Assembly (NCBI GenBank): GCA_020284085.1
Contig: JACEVL010000279.1
Location: forward strand, 435,001-499,000
Length of the DNA stretch: 64,000 bases
Origin: Aporrectodea caliginosa
Lineage: Eukaryota > Annelida > Clitellata > Crassiclitellata > Lumbricidae
Direction of reading: 5' to 3'
Shown here: positions 11,195 through 22,850 of the stretch, piece by piece
How positions within the stretch are numbered: the stretch's first letter is position 1
Layout: the number at the start of each line of letters is the position of its first letter
Notes under the pieces: model-generated
Told to the model about the DNA's origin: nothing
Database searches by the model: none
Seen by the model: only the letters and a program-made list of their open reading frames with translations
Position numbers and translations under genes: made by a program

Positions 11195-13600
11195 ATAGGT
11201 GCTGCGTCAAATGACTAATATTATAATCAGCAATTAAATAAGACCCCATATGCAGATCACTTGGAAGATTACGAGTGTCCCCTTTAATCGTCACCAATTT
11301 TATTTTATTCTGATAGTCCGTCGGCTTATGTCACAAAAACAAGGGTTGTGAAAATTTTGGGTAGAATCTTGGCAACGACGCTTAAATTAAAGATATGATT
11401 GTTCTGAAGCAGAAAAACGTTGTTGCCAATTTTTCTTTCATGGTTTACACCCCCTGGCAGCCATTTATCTACACGGATTTGTCAGCCATTTTCCTGACCT
11501 TCACCCTCAAATGACATCCCTGGCTGCAAATCTCGTGTAGATAAGTGTTTGTAATTTAGTCTGTTGGAATCCTTGCCCTTAAATATGTATCTTTAGACAC
11601 CAAGATCACGATTCTAAGTGAACTAGAAGCTGAGATATTGAAATATCTCTACTTCGGTCGGCCATTTTGAAACATGGCTGACAATTTTGTGTAGATAAGT
11701 GTTTGTAATTAGTTCAATTGGAATCCTTGCTCCTAAATATGTATGTTTAGACACCAAGATCACGATCCTAAGCGAACTAGAAGCTGGGGTTATTGAAAAT
11801 CTCTTTTGGTCGGCCATTTTGGAAAATGGCTGACAAATTCGTGTAGATAAGTGTTTGTAATTAGTTCTATTGAAATCCTTGCCGTAATATATGTATGTTT
11901 AGACACCAAGATCACAATTCTAAGTGAACTAGAAGCTGAGATATTGAAAAATCTCAATTTTGGTCGGCCATTTTGGAAAATGGCTGACAAATTCGTGTAG
12001 ATAAGTGTTTGTAATTAGTTCTGTTGGAATCCTTGCCCTAATATATGTATGTTTAGACACCAAGATCACGATCCTAAGCGAACTAGAAGCTGGGATTATT
12101 GAAAATCTCTTTTGGTCGGCCATTTTGGAAAATGACTGACAAATTCGTGTATATAAGTGTTTGTAATTAGTTCTATTGGAATCCTTGCCCTAATATATGC
12201 ATGTTTAGACACCAAGATCACGATTCTAAGTGAACTAGAAGCTGAGATATTGAAAAATCTCAATTTTGGTCGGCCATTTTGGAAAATGGCTGCCAGGGGG
12301 TGTAAACCATGAAAGAAAAATTGGCAACAACGTTTTTCTGCTTCAGAACAATCAAATCTTTAATTTAAGCATTATTGCCAAGATTTTACCCAAAATTTCT
12401 GTTCCCTGACATAAGCCTACGGACTATGAAGACAATTGCAGCAACGACATAAAAGAGTAACTTATTGATGAAGCTCATGGTTTCAGAAGTCCCCCAACCT
12501 ACGGACATTATGTAGACAGAGGAATCTTGCAAGCTACAGAGCACAAAGGCTAACTGAGCGAATTTTGCATAGGGGTATTAATCATGTCAAAAAATGGGGA
12601 GTGAGGGGTTTGGAAAAGTTTGACAATTATTGTTGACAAGGGAGAGGGGTGTTCAGTACAAATTGACGTCAACAATTTTTATGCAATCAATCAACACAGA
12701 CCCTTCAGAATGGTAGCTTAAACATTACATGATAATACGGCTAAACGCATTCGAGTTCGCATCCGAATCTGAAATTAATAGCGGGTTTCGTGGCGCAATG
12801 CTCCATGGGTCTGCTAATTATGGCATAGCATATAAACGGCAGATTTCACCAGACATCTCGTTATTTCGTATTAAAACTAGAGCCAAAATCATTCTCAGTT
12901 TAAAAAAGCGGATTATCATCAAAACTGTTTGTGCACATGTAGTACGTGAACTCACACTCTTCATCGGCTAGTTTAATTATAAGATAAACCAAGGTATTGT
13001 TTTCAAATAGGGGTCTACGTTAATTGTCGCTTAGTCAAAGAAATTATAAATAACTCAGAGTTCAATAATATAGGCCTAAAGCTGTTGTTAACCTTCGGTG
13101 GTGAAATCCGCTGTATAATAATATAATAATTGTGATGTGCGTGAAACTAAAGCAAAGTTTATAATTTATTAAAAGTTTAATAATAAAATGTGTAAATTTC
13201 TTAATGTTTAATACTACTAAAACGCAGGTATTAAATAAACTTATATATTTTGAAATTGAAGATTGTAGGCTATTTTTGAATGTAAAAAATCTGACAGTGA
13301 TTCAACATGTACCAAGCCATTATGGGGTTTATCTTTGCGCGGGGCTGGGATTATTGACATAATTTTATTAGGGGTCCATGAATGTTTGACAGTAACTTGT
13401 TGACAAGGGGGAGGGCGGGGGTCAGAAACTGCCTAAAATTTGTTGACATAATTAATGGACGACCCCATATTGCGTTAAATTTGCATATCCAAGAAAAAAC
13501 CAATTCTGATAGTAACTCAGCCTAAATTATGTCCGTAGGTTGTATTATCCGTCTGAAATGTCATGTATCCATTTGCGTCAGACCGATACATATAACTATG
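11195..13600. repeat. Dispersed repeat R, copy 1 (split by a fold-back element)
   Basis: 11195-11312 and 12428-12540 match consecutive sequence at 26575-26785. 13500-13600 matches 27250-27360. Both copies contain the inverted words CCAACCTACGGACAT and ATGTCCGTAGGTTG. The fold-back element at 11313-12427 is absent from copy 2, so it inserted into copy 1. Confidence 0.75.
11313..12427. mobile_element. Fold-back element with long inverted ends and tandem core
   Basis: Terminal inverted repeats of roughly 140-150 bp (11313-11466 and 12286-12427) begin ATAGTCCGTCGGCTTATGTC. The core has five tandem units of alternating 152 and 154 bp, marked by GTGTAGATAAGTGTTTG at about 11535, 11689, 11841, 11995 and 12147. 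Each unit carries TTTTGGTCGGCCATTTTGG. No protein is encoded. The left end of another copy starts at 63958 and runs off the window. Confidence 0.9.
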
Positions 13601-13951
13601 TGCAGACGACTCCATAGCACGATATGTAGAAGAATCAGAAGATACCATGAACAGTTGCCCACAAAATCTTCAGGTGTGTCGACATCGATAAAAAACCAGT
13701 TGCTACAGGCCAACGTGTCCATCGCTGTAGATAGTCACGACCGAATCAAACGATTGTTTTATCCCGATGTGTCAGACTGGTCAAGTTTTACTCCCAGACC
13801 GGAGGAGTGGTGTTGGGATGAGGTTGCCCTTATCCCGAAAAGGGCAGAGAAGACAGCTCTGTCCCAGGGATGCAGGTTCACCCCCCTGCCACCCCTAGCT
13901 GGGCACGTAGAGGAAGCCTATCCCCTCATTTATGCACTAATGCGCATATAG
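13529..13951 (+). CDS. Unrecognised ORF of 140 codons
   Basis: An open frame runs from ATG to TAG. I recognise no domain. It starts inside repeat R, whose other copy diverges after about 13600, so the first 25 or so residues are repeat-derived. The middle holds STSIKNQLLQANVSIAVDSH and a Trp-rich DVSDWSSFTPRPEEWCWDE stretch. The composition looks protein-like in the second half, so this may be a piece of a retroelement or an exon. I assign no function. Confidence 0.25.
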   Translation: MSVGCIIRLKCHVSICVRPIHITMCRRLHSTICRRIRRYHEQLPTKSSGVSTSIKNQLLQANVSIAVDSHDRIKRLFYPDVSDWSSFTPRPEEWCWDEVALIPKRAEKTALSQGCRFTPLPPLAGHVEEAYPLIYALMRI

Positions 13952-14039
13952 CCCTCACGTTCTTACTTCAGTTGTGATAGGGATTTTTCACTATAGATCA
14001 AGCGGTAGGTCTAAAACGCACGTATGTCAGTGGAGTTTT

Positions 14040-14480
14040 ACGTCAGAGGCAGAGTATCGACCGTTGGCTCACGTGGCGTCACGAATTTGTATGCAGAGCA
14101 CTGGCTGTAAAATAGGCTTAGGCCTATATAGGTGGTAGTAGACAATTCCCAGACAGCCACGTTTTGCAGGGCCCACGGGGTGCCGATTTTGATTGCCCAC
14201 AGCGCATTATCATCGCCAGCCCAGAGGGTCGGAGGACGGGCAACGCCCGTCCATACTTCACAGGCCAGCGCTTGTGGACCCGTGAGGGAACGCAAGGGGG
14301 GTCCCCTGCGGGGCCGGCATTTATCGTCTTACCTCATCAAGCCCTAAGCGGTGCGCAGGCTGCGCTCTAAGGGTTAGCTGGATGGCTCAGGGCGGGATCG
14401 GTGCGGGCAAGATGTCACTGCACCCAGCGTCGGTCTTTATAGTACCGCTAGTGGCAAATCATCGCCAGGTGCGGGACCTA
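14040..14480. other. GC-rich unclassified segment
   Basis: Clearly richer in G+C than its surroundings. It contains short palindromic words such as GGACGGGCAACGCCCGTCC (14233-14251). It could be a non-coding end of a transposon. No ORF is recognised. Confidence 0.4.
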
Positions 14481-14610
14481 CGATTTTACCTATAGTTTGC
14501 CCACACTGTGTCACTGTGGGACCTACGATTGTGCACACAGTTTGCCCACACTATATCACAGTGGGTCCTACGATTGTGCACACAGTTTGCCCACACTGTG
14601 GGCTCTATGA
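14470..14610. repeat. 45-bp tandem repeat
   Basis: About 2.5-3 copies of a 45-bp unit containing ACCTACGATTGTGCACACAG and TTTGCCCACACT. TTTGCCCACACT starts at 14496, 14541 and 14586. Confidence 0.85.
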
Positions 14611-15320
14611 ATGTAGTTGTAATTAATGGATTGTCAGATGAATTTTTATATGTCTTTTATATGTACAATCCCACCCAGACTATGCACTATTGAGATTGGA
14701 TTGAACAGCTATCAATGTAGCTAATGCATGACATAGAAAAAACTTCCAGTTCTATGGCAATAATTACGTTGAAGTTTACACGATTCAATATATCACAAAG
14801 AAAAACAAACAATGGAAAAGTTAAACCAGTTCTGAATTATAATGATTTCAGAGTTTCATGGAAATGATTATATTGCATCAAACTATCCATTAAATCACAA
14901 AAATTACAATAAGTGGAACAGTTAATATTAAACCAGTTCTGTATAAGAATATCGCTTCAACTTCACTCTAACATATTATCACATTTCTATTGAAATAATT
15001 ATATTGAAGTTAACACCATGCATCGTATCAGAGAGAATGACAAACAACAGAGGAACATTTCGGCTAGTTCTAAATTATAGTTATTTCAGTTTTATGTAAA
15101 TCTATTGCAGATAAAACCAACTACCATAATAGAAACATTTACAAACAGCATAGCAGCTAATACTAAAACAGTTCAGAATAATAACAAGTTAATTATTTAT
15201 TTAAATTAAACTTCACTCTAATTACCTTCACATATTATTTGCATATTTCTAAGAAAATAATTATATTGAAGTAAAACATCGTTCATTGTATTGCAAAGAA
15301 TAAAAAACAATAGTGGGACA
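14611..15320. repeat. Degenerate AT-rich tandem array
   Basis: Diverged units of roughly 110-130 bp share AAACCAGTTCTG and GAAATAATTATATTGAAG. The period is irregular. No gene is seen. Confidence 0.5.
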
Positions 15321-16304
15321 GTTAACCCATTAACTATGAGTGTGTACTAAAAGTGACTGGGAACCAATGCAGATCATTGTTAAAGTGTTAAATATAACAA
15401 TGTGGAACACATGACTTCAATTTGTAACGTGTCACCAACACGACATATCCGTTTTGAGATTTCTGCTTCTCTTGTACCCTCTAACCAACTAAACTATAAT
15501 AAGCACAGTGACCGTAAACTATCAGTGGGAATAACAAACGGCAAAGCAGAGGACTGGTCACCTGATCTCATAAGCAGAGGCCAAGAAAATGAAATCACTA
15601 CGACTTCATACCCATGGCTGCCTCAGGTTTAGCATACGGGACTGCTCTTCTTCTTCTACTTATAATATATTAACATTGATATAGAAATAATATTAGCTTT
15701 TTCCTATCCTATGTCCTGTCCCATGGACATTTTAAAATTGGAGTTGAAAATTCTCTGACCCATGGCAGGTGACATAAAGCTAACCTTTGTCTGTTGCTAT
15801 CCTTTGGCTGGTGTGATGGGCCAATAAGCAGTAATGCATAACTCTTGTGTCCTGTTGCATACATACATATAAATATGTACATACATACATACATACATAC
15901 ATACATACATACATACATACATACATGCATGCATGCATACAGACCCACATACATCGCTACTGGTCCAGAGGCATGTCCAAATAGTAATTTAGTAGATATG
16001 CAGTTCATATTCAGTAAAATATTAGGGTATGAAGTGCTAGCGGCTTCATTTTCTTAAGAAGGCAGATGGCCAATCCTAGCGTTCAATGTCCAATATTCAG
16101 TGTATGGTCAATGTACTTAATATAGCTTCGTTGATACGAGATATGACAGAAGAAGCAGAACTCTTGAAACGGATATCTGCCCTGGTTATGACATGTTACA
16201 AATTGAAGCCATATGCTCCATATTGCTATATTTAACACTTTAACAATGAGCTGTATTGATTCCCAGTCACTTTTAGTACACTCTTGCCGTTAAAGTGCTA
16301 AAAC
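15321..16304. mobile_element. Inverted-repeat element
   Basis: About 110 bp at each end are inverted copies. Both contain GTGTACTAAAAGTGACTGGG, then CATTGTTAAAGTGTTAAATA and CTTCAATTTGTAAC. The interior holds a microsatellite (15860-15930). Fragments with GTACTAAAAGTGACTG also occur near 48950, and TTAAAGTGCTAAA near 48175, so the family is dispersed. No transposase is seen. Confidence 0.75.
15860..15930. repeat. (CATA)n microsatellite
   Basis: CATA repeats with GCAT variants. Confidence 0.95.
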
Positions 16305-16837
16305 ATGGCTTTACTATTCCACTTCAAACATATTAACATAAATATGCAATTAATATTAAAAATAATGAAACCCAAAAGAATGAAAACCAGTGCATTCTAT
16401 TGCTATCATAGCAAAATAAAGTTAAAGTATTTAAACACTAAACATCTTAAATATCTAATAATTTCACCATACAACTAGTAGTAAGAAATATATGTCACAC
16501 TTAGTGCCTACATACGACTGTCTATGCACAATTAAAATACATTAAAATTAAATTATACATGAATATATTAGCCAATACTTTACCGTTATTCTACACTACA
16601 TTAGGCTTCCTCAGAGAGAGCCTTTGGTTATAGGATTCCTCTGATTATTGGCTGCAGTAAACAATTACTTTAGCAAACAAGTAATAAATATAGTTCCACA
16701 CTGAAGCATAATCTAAATTTAATAAATACTAAGGCAAGAGATGACGTCTACAGGTCTGCTGCAGTTTAAACTAATGATGCCACTCAGTGTGGAATGGTAG
16801 GCTCGTTGCTGGTTGATTGATAAGGCTTTGATGCTTC
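16305..16837. other. Unclassified AT-rich sequence
   Basis: No gene or repeat is recognised. Confidence 0.4.
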
Positions 16838-17295
16838 ATTGTTGATCCTCGTTCCTCTGTGGAATGATAAGGCCGTTACTCCCCGTTCCTCTGTGGAATG
16901 ATACGGCCGCTGCTCCTCGTTCCTCTGTAGAATGATAAGGTCGTTGCTCCTCGTTTCTCTGTGGAATGATAAGGCCGTTACTCCCCGTTCCTCTATGGAA
17001 TGATACGGCCGCTGCTCCTCGTTCCTCTGTAGAATTATAAGGCCGTTGCTCCTCGTTCCTCTGTGGAATGAAAAGGCTGTTACTCCTCGTTCCTCTGTGG
17101 AATGATAAGGCTGTTACTCCCCGTTCCTCTGTATAATGATACGGCCGTTGCTCCTCGTTCCTGTGTGGAAGGATAAGGCCGTTGCTCCTCGTTCCTGTGT
17201 GGAATTATAAGGCCTGTGCTCCTTGTTCCTCTGTGGAATGATAAGACTCCTCGCTCCTCTGTGGAATGATAAGGCCGTTGCTCCTCTTCAGGCTC
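16838..17295. repeat. 34-bp minisatellite
   Basis: About 13 units of 34 bp with core GTTCCTCTGTGGAATGATAA then GGCCGTTGCTCCTC. Unit starts at 16851, 16885 and 16919 fix the period. Units vary at GATAAGG/GATACGG and TTGCT/TTACT. Confidence 0.95.
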
Positions 17296-17769
17296 ACCGC
17301 CGTAACAAAACACAACCATGACAGCATTATGTTGCTATATTGCGCATTTAGATACAGACACACAAATTCATATGATAGAATTAAGGCACTGTTAGTCGCA
17401 TAATTATAAGGGCATATAATTAAACACCATTTATCAAGTACATTGACTTGTGCACACAAAAAAACACACACACATCTATATAATACATCACCATAACCGT
17501 AGCTACACTCCTCTTGCTTTTATATACTGGAACTTCTATTGACCAATGACCACAATGCCCAGGATTTTGCCAATGGTCTGTGAAGTTGCCTGCTCTTGAA
17601 TTTCAGTCTTGCTACATGCCTGTATATCACCTAAATGTGAATATCACAAAGACGATCCATGAATTTTTATGTTAACGTACAGGTCCATGAGTGAGGGTGA
17701 TCTGTTCTCGCCACCTCATCTTGCCACCAGAAGTCCAGTCATTGTATATGCTTGCAAGGTAAAACAGAC
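17296..17769. other. Unclassified sequence
   Basis: No gene is recognised. Confidence 0.4.
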
Positions 17770-17998
17770 ATTTCAATACCTGTGTAACCTGGAGTGGATT
17801 TAAATACCCAATCTCAAGGTTGACAGCCTAGTATGCCAACGATTGACTATTCAAGCCAGAGGTCACTGTCGAAGGACCTTGAGCAAGTCCTTCACTTAAC
17901 TGCTCAGAGCCAGCAATGTTCTGCTGTCTGGTCATGTCCGCACTTGTGAACTTTGAAAGGAGGGTAATATCAAATACAATTGTACTGTACCGTATTGT
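17770..17998 (+). repeat. Degenerate SINE
   Basis: The middle phrase GGACCTTGAGCAAGTCCTTC matches the body of the composite SINE at 57931-58330 (CCTGGGCAAGTCCTTCACTC). The tail is rich in CAATAC-like units. The tRNA-like head is poorly preserved. Confidence 0.5.
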
Positions 17999-18840
17999 AT
18001 TGACTACTGTGCACCCATTTGAATATAACCTAAGACATTAACACATACAAAAGTTATCTAAATGTATGTGAGGTAACAAATTTGCTACTATTTTCATACT
18101 TTCAGTTAAACAGACAAGATATCGATAGTTTAAAAGGTATGTCAAAACTGGCACATGCAGACATTCACTACTATTCAATAACATAACTCCCAGCACCATA
18201 AAACAGTCTTAGTCATACAGTTAAATAAATTATATTATCATTTTAATAATATTAATAACTTCTACAGCGCCTGTATATAATGCACAAGACAACAACCGAT
18301 GGCACACAAAAACCATGTTGTCATCATATCAATATCCAGGTCGGTCTGTTGAGAGACAGCCTACGGTGGATAAACAATGTGAAAAAGTGAAGTTTTAGGC
18401 TGATAGCAAAATGGATTTGTGACTGAGCAGAACGAGCCAAACACGAGAAAGGATCTTGCTGAAAAGTGATAAGACTGTTGAATATGCACGATTCGATGGA
18501 AGTGGAACGAGAAGCAGAGGCAAGCCGAGACTACGCTAGATAGATAGGCCAAATACTGTTTAAATGAAGACATTTATTCGTACCCATCGCAGCCAAAATG
18601 GCTGGCGTCAGGAACTGAATATATATTATATATATACATAATTATATACGCATGCTATAATGTGCATTATACACTCACCTCTAAAGTCTTGTAACAAATG
18701 CCGACTTCTACTAGAACGATCCAAAACGGATAAATTACAACAACTGACCGTTTTATAATTTAAATTTTCAATAAAACCCCAACACAGGTTTCCTTGTTTG
18801 AAATTCCGCCATTTGTATTATTCAGCGATCTGATAGGCTG
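17999..18840. other. Unclassified sequence with a possible minus-strand L2/SINE tail
   Basis: Near 18260-18290 the minus strand reads like an L2/SINE 3' end (ATATACAGGCGCTGTAG). No gene is seen. Confidence 0.35.
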
Positions 18841-19265
18841 TAGAACGCTAGGGCAGCATTTAGGTCATCTCCGTCCATCGCCCTCTCCCACACCCCTCCC
18901 GTGACGCTCTCCCCCATCCACCTCCTCAGCCTACAACGGTGGTGTCGCTTGTTTTCCGATTGAATCCACCGCTGCGCCTTAATTACCCCTCCAAACCTCC
19001 CACCACGACTCTGACACGCGGCCCAATTTCGACAAGTCTGCGCAACACGAGGGCCAATGCTGGTCCTTCATCTCACTGTCGGCAAAGTCTGGCTCACCGT
19101 GTGCAAGACCAAGGCCCACAGAATTTTGCGACAGTCATTGAAATCATGGCAAAGTAGAGGAACGACCACACTAGGCCGATGCCTCCAGAAAGCAGACGGG
19201 TGCCGCCAGTGGCCCGCAGTGGGAGCGATGGGGGAAGGCTGTCTGGGTTGCAATTAGTCCGTACA
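18841..19265. other. GC-rich unclassified segment
   Basis: Richer in G+C and C-runs than its surroundings. Short frames on both strands have no domain. It ends where the duplicated block starts. Confidence 0.35.
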
Positions 19266-19628
19266 TGTCCATTGAAGTTTGTAGATACATGACATTTCTT
19301 TCGATGACGGGGGTATCACAAGGCACCACCTTGCTCATTGTGGCTTCTTTTAGAGCCGATCGATGTAGGCCTATTCGTTTGTTTAGTTTCTAGAGCTTTG
19401 AACAATTTTTCTTTCTTGTTGTTTTCTTTATTGCTGTTTTGCTCTTTCTGTTGCATTTTGCAACTCTTGCTTTTTGTTGGTTGTTTTTTTTTACTTTTTG
19501 CTGGTTTTTTGTTTTCGTAATTTTATGCTTGTTTTTTGTTTTTTTTGTGCTTTTGTTTTAAACGTTTGTTCGTCTTATTTGTTCATCTTGCTTTCTTTTC
19601 TTTCTTTCTTGTTTTCTTGTTTCTTAAG

Positions 19629-19893
19629 TGAGCATTTTCGTTCGCCATAGTCAAAGTGAAGGTTTTTTGCTCTACAGTGAGCATTTTCGTTTGCCATAGT
19701 CAAAGTGAAGGTTTTTTCACTTTTTGCTCTACAGTGAGCATTTTCGTTCGCCATAGTCAAAGTGAAGGTTTTTTGCTCTACAGTGAGCATTTTCGTTTGC
19801 CATAGTCAAAGTGAAGGTTTTTTCACTTTTTGCTCTACAGTGAGCATTTTCGTTTGCCATAGTCAAAGTGAAGGTTTTTTGCTCTACAGTGAG
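19629..19893. repeat. 49/57-bp alternating minisatellite
   Basis: Units begin AGTGAGCATTTTCGTT and include CATAGTCAAAGTGAAGG. Short (49 bp) and long (57 bp, with an extra TTTTCACT) units alternate, giving a 106-bp higher-order period. Confidence 0.85.
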
Positions 19894-20195
19894 CGTTTTC
19901 GTTTACTTTGCTCTACAGTGAGCGTTTTCATTTACTTTGCTCTACAGTGAGCGTTTTCATTTACTTTGCTCTACAGTGAGCGTTTTCGTTTACTTTGCTC
20001 TACAGTGAGCGTTTTCATTTACTTTGCTCTACAGTGAGCGTTTTCATTTACTTTGCTCTACAGTTAGCGTTTTCATTTACTTTGCTCTACAGTGAGCGTT
20101 TTCATTTACTTTGCTCTACAGTGAGCGTTTTCATTTACTTTGCTCTACAGTGAGCGTTTTCATTTACTTTGCTCTACAGTGAGCGTTTTCATTTA
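19894..20195. repeat. 29-bp minisatellite, left part
   Basis: About 10 units of TTTGCTCTACAGTGAGCG then TTTTCATTTAC. It continues at 21510-21712 after an inserted element. Confidence 0.95.
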
Positions 20196-21509
20196 GGGGA
20201 GGGTGTTCCAAGATGCCCATGCTAAGGAAAATTGTGAGTTTCTTCTGTGTGGATTGCAAGAGAAGTACATGTTTGTACCCAATGCAAAGACTGATCATTA
20301 ATAAAGCAACTACAGCAACTATAGAACTTAATTCAATAAGATCACGTCTGTAAATTTTAAAAAGTAGATGTCTTCAAACTGGGCATCTTAGGAACCCCGT
20401 ACTACAAGACGCCCATAGGATGGGCATCTTGGAGCAATGGAAAATGACTTAAGCAAGTGGTATGGCAATCATGCATTTTATAGACTAAAGAAGTAAACTG
20501 TATATGAACTAAACAAACTGAACCATAAACTAAAATACCATAAAGCTACTAAGCAAATTAGTTGTCTTTTTGGGTGGTGTTCCAGGACACCACTTCTTGC
20601 TTATCTTCCCCTTGGTTTGTCTTGCCTGCATGTAAGTTTGTTTCTATTCTTTAATTCCTTCATTTTGTTTTTTGCTGCAACTGTGTCTGAAAATGCAGTG
20701 TCCTTACAGCTTGCCACAGATTTAGTCTGTTTTGGCATTGTTTTCATCTTTATCTTTCCTGTCTGTTCTAGTAACTTCTTTTTCTATGGTAAAGTCACTG
20801 AACTGGTAAAAACCTCAGACGTCTGCTTTCCTTTTGTATTTCCTTTCTGGGCACGACTGGGCACCTTGCTTTCCTTTTTGTATTTTCAATCTCTTGGATT
20901 CGGGCAATGGTGACATAGAGTCAATAACCACTGATAAATGTGCAAGTATAATGTATATACATGTACCTATTCTTGCAGAAGAAGGACATTATGACTGGGC
21001 ACCTTGTAATCTCTATGCTTTATACATTCAAGACGCCCATGGGCATCTTGTAATCTCTATGAGTCCTATACATTCAAGACGCCCATGTGCATCTTGTGAT
21101 CTCTATGAGTCCCATACATTTAAGACGCCCATGGGCTTCTTGTAATTTTCAAGTTCTTCTCTGCTGACGCCATTTTATTTAACTATGTCAATGTTTACAA
21201 GTTTGATAAAACCTTAAAATGAACTAAAAATGGATCCAAAATAAACGTCGAAAAGCGCGCCTTGGCAGTACATAAGGTTAAAGAGAAAATTAGTCATATT
21301 CATAAATGTGTACTTACGCAGAAGTAGTAAAAATTTAGAAAATTGATTAATCACGCCAATATCTCGAATATTGAAACTTTACCGTTAAGGAAGGTTCGCA
21401 CGATGTCGCTGCATGCAAACACACAACTAAAATACGAATCTGAATAGTTCTATACGTTTTAAAGGGGGTGGGCGTCTTATTCACCCTGGGCATCTTGTAG
21501 CACTCTCCC
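20196..21509. mobile_element. DNA transposon with TA target duplication, non-autonomous
   Basis: The left end GGGGAGGGTGTTCCAAGATG and the right end CATCTTGTAGCACTCTCCCC are inverted (about 21 of 24 positions). It sits exactly inside a 29-bp satellite unit, with the unit's TA duplicated on both sides (20194-20195 and 21510-21511), as for Tc1/mariner-type insertion. Inside, about 21000-21145 has three 46-bp units with CAAGACGCCCATGGGCATCT. No transposase is recognised; an open frame at 20617-20913 is Phe/Leu-rich without a motif. Confidence 0.85.
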
Positions 21510-21712
21510 CTACTTTGCTCTACAGTGGCGTTTTCATTTACTTTGCTCTACAGTGAGCGTTTTCATTTACTTTGCTCTACAGTGAGCGTTTTCATTTACT
21601 TTGCTCTACAGTAAAGCGTTTTCATTTACTTTGCTCTACAGTGAGCGTTTTCATTTACTTTGCTCTACAGTGAGCGTTTTCATTTACTTTGCTCTACAGT
21701 GAGCGCTTTTGA
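21510..21712. repeat. 29-bp minisatellite, right part
   Basis: Continuation of the array at 19894-20195, about 7 units, with one unit deletion and one small insertion. Confidence 0.95.
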
Positions 21713-21870
21713 TCGTTTTTCATCTTTCTTTTTAATTTGTTTTGAAATTAAGCGATCTTTTACACTTTTTAAAATCATTTTTATTAATGTGCACGGTTAA
21801 GGCGTCTCGTTTAACGTTGCAACCGTGCAGCCAACACAACGCTTGGATAGCATCTGGATTTTGAATAGGC

Positions 21871-22771
21871 CTATATGGAAATTACCCTGTGCACAGTTTG
21901 GATTATTATGCGTAAATTACGAGCAATGTAAGTTGCAAGCTGTTCGTGCAGGATAGAATCTGGCTGTATTTTGCCAGTTGAATCTATGTCAAAAACAACT
22001 CGTGTTCTTTCTTGCTGCAAGTTTGTCAGAGGAATTAATTTACATCTATGTGGGGAAATAGATGAGGATCGCACAGATGTCCATAGCAGAAACCAAGAAT
22101 GACTTCGGGCTTTGAAATGAAACTTTGGAAGATAAACAAGAGATCCAAATATTGCAGAATATTGTTCACAAAAATGTCTTGCCCCCCTAGCTAAAACATT
22201 GCTCTTCCGTCATCTCTTACGTAACCGTGACCAAGAATGTAGATGCGTAGAGTATCTGACCACCCCAGGATCTCTTTCTAAACTGTTTCATTTGTTCAAC
22301 CAACTCAAGAAAATTATTTACCTCTGCAATCAAATTAAATCTACGGACGTTGTCGTAGTGTTCCTCGAATTTAATGAGATTACAAACCTGGGCTTTCAAG
22401 CCTTTCATATATTCTAACTCCTCAGATTCCGAAAGTGAAGGAAGTGGAACGTTAAAATGAGAATAGAGAGCCGTGGAGCCTGGAGAATACATGGGAAAAA
22501 CCCAGAAATTGGCAACCGAAGGAAACGCTAAATCTGTTTTAAAATAGCCCGAAGTCTGATCTGCTATGCGATTAATTACCCACTGGTTTTGAATGAGATC
22601 ATGATCTGGCAGGCGATGGAGAAAATCGAGAACGCAAAGATTCGATAGTTTTATGAATGAAAGGCAACTGTGCGATCTCACCTTACCTGACTCTAGGCAG
22701 TGGCCACTGGGTAATTCACCCGGGAATTGGCAGCTATCACAAGCGTTGTGCTGGTCCATCATGACGCCCAT
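21871..22771 (-). pseudogene. Broken copy of the caspase-like single-exon gene
   Basis: The N-terminal two thirds (frame opening at 22771) matches the intact copy at 28263-29126 almost residue for residue from SGKVRSHSCLSFIKLSNLC to NNFLEL. A small deletion near 22290 shifts the frame after EQMKQF. The C-terminal part resumes in another frame and ends at 21871 (ILHEQLATYIARNL...VISI). The predicted His (LGHG) and Cys (GFCYGH) codons are still readable. This copy has a longer N-terminal segment (QFPGELPSGHCLESGK) where the intact copy reads LTKTESGK. A small exon structure cannot be excluded, but a decayed duplicate is the simplest reading. Confidence 0.75.
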
Positions 22772-22850
22772 TCCAACGACCGTTCCGGAGAACAGGCCCT
22801 CAGGCTCGCCCTTTATAGCGAGTGCTCAGGCCAACAAGAATTAAATGGCT

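Larger units (their letters stand above)
19266..22850. repeat. Segmental duplication, broken-gene copy
   Basis: Matches 27877-29180. Shared are the stretch around TGTAGATACATGACATTTC, a T-rich tract, and the whole caspase-like gene region (from about 21795). This copy is about 2.2 kb longer because minisatellites and a transposon occupy 19629-21712. Confidence 0.85.

Noticed and set aside
20617..20913. 98-codon Phe/Leu-rich ORF in the TA-flanked element as a transposase
   Set aside because: No DDE/D motif or helix-turn-helix; the composition reflects T-rich DNA.
16838..21712. Regular repeats as possible CRISPR arrays
   Set aside because: Units are contiguous or near-contiguous minisatellites without unique spacers, in a eukaryotic context.
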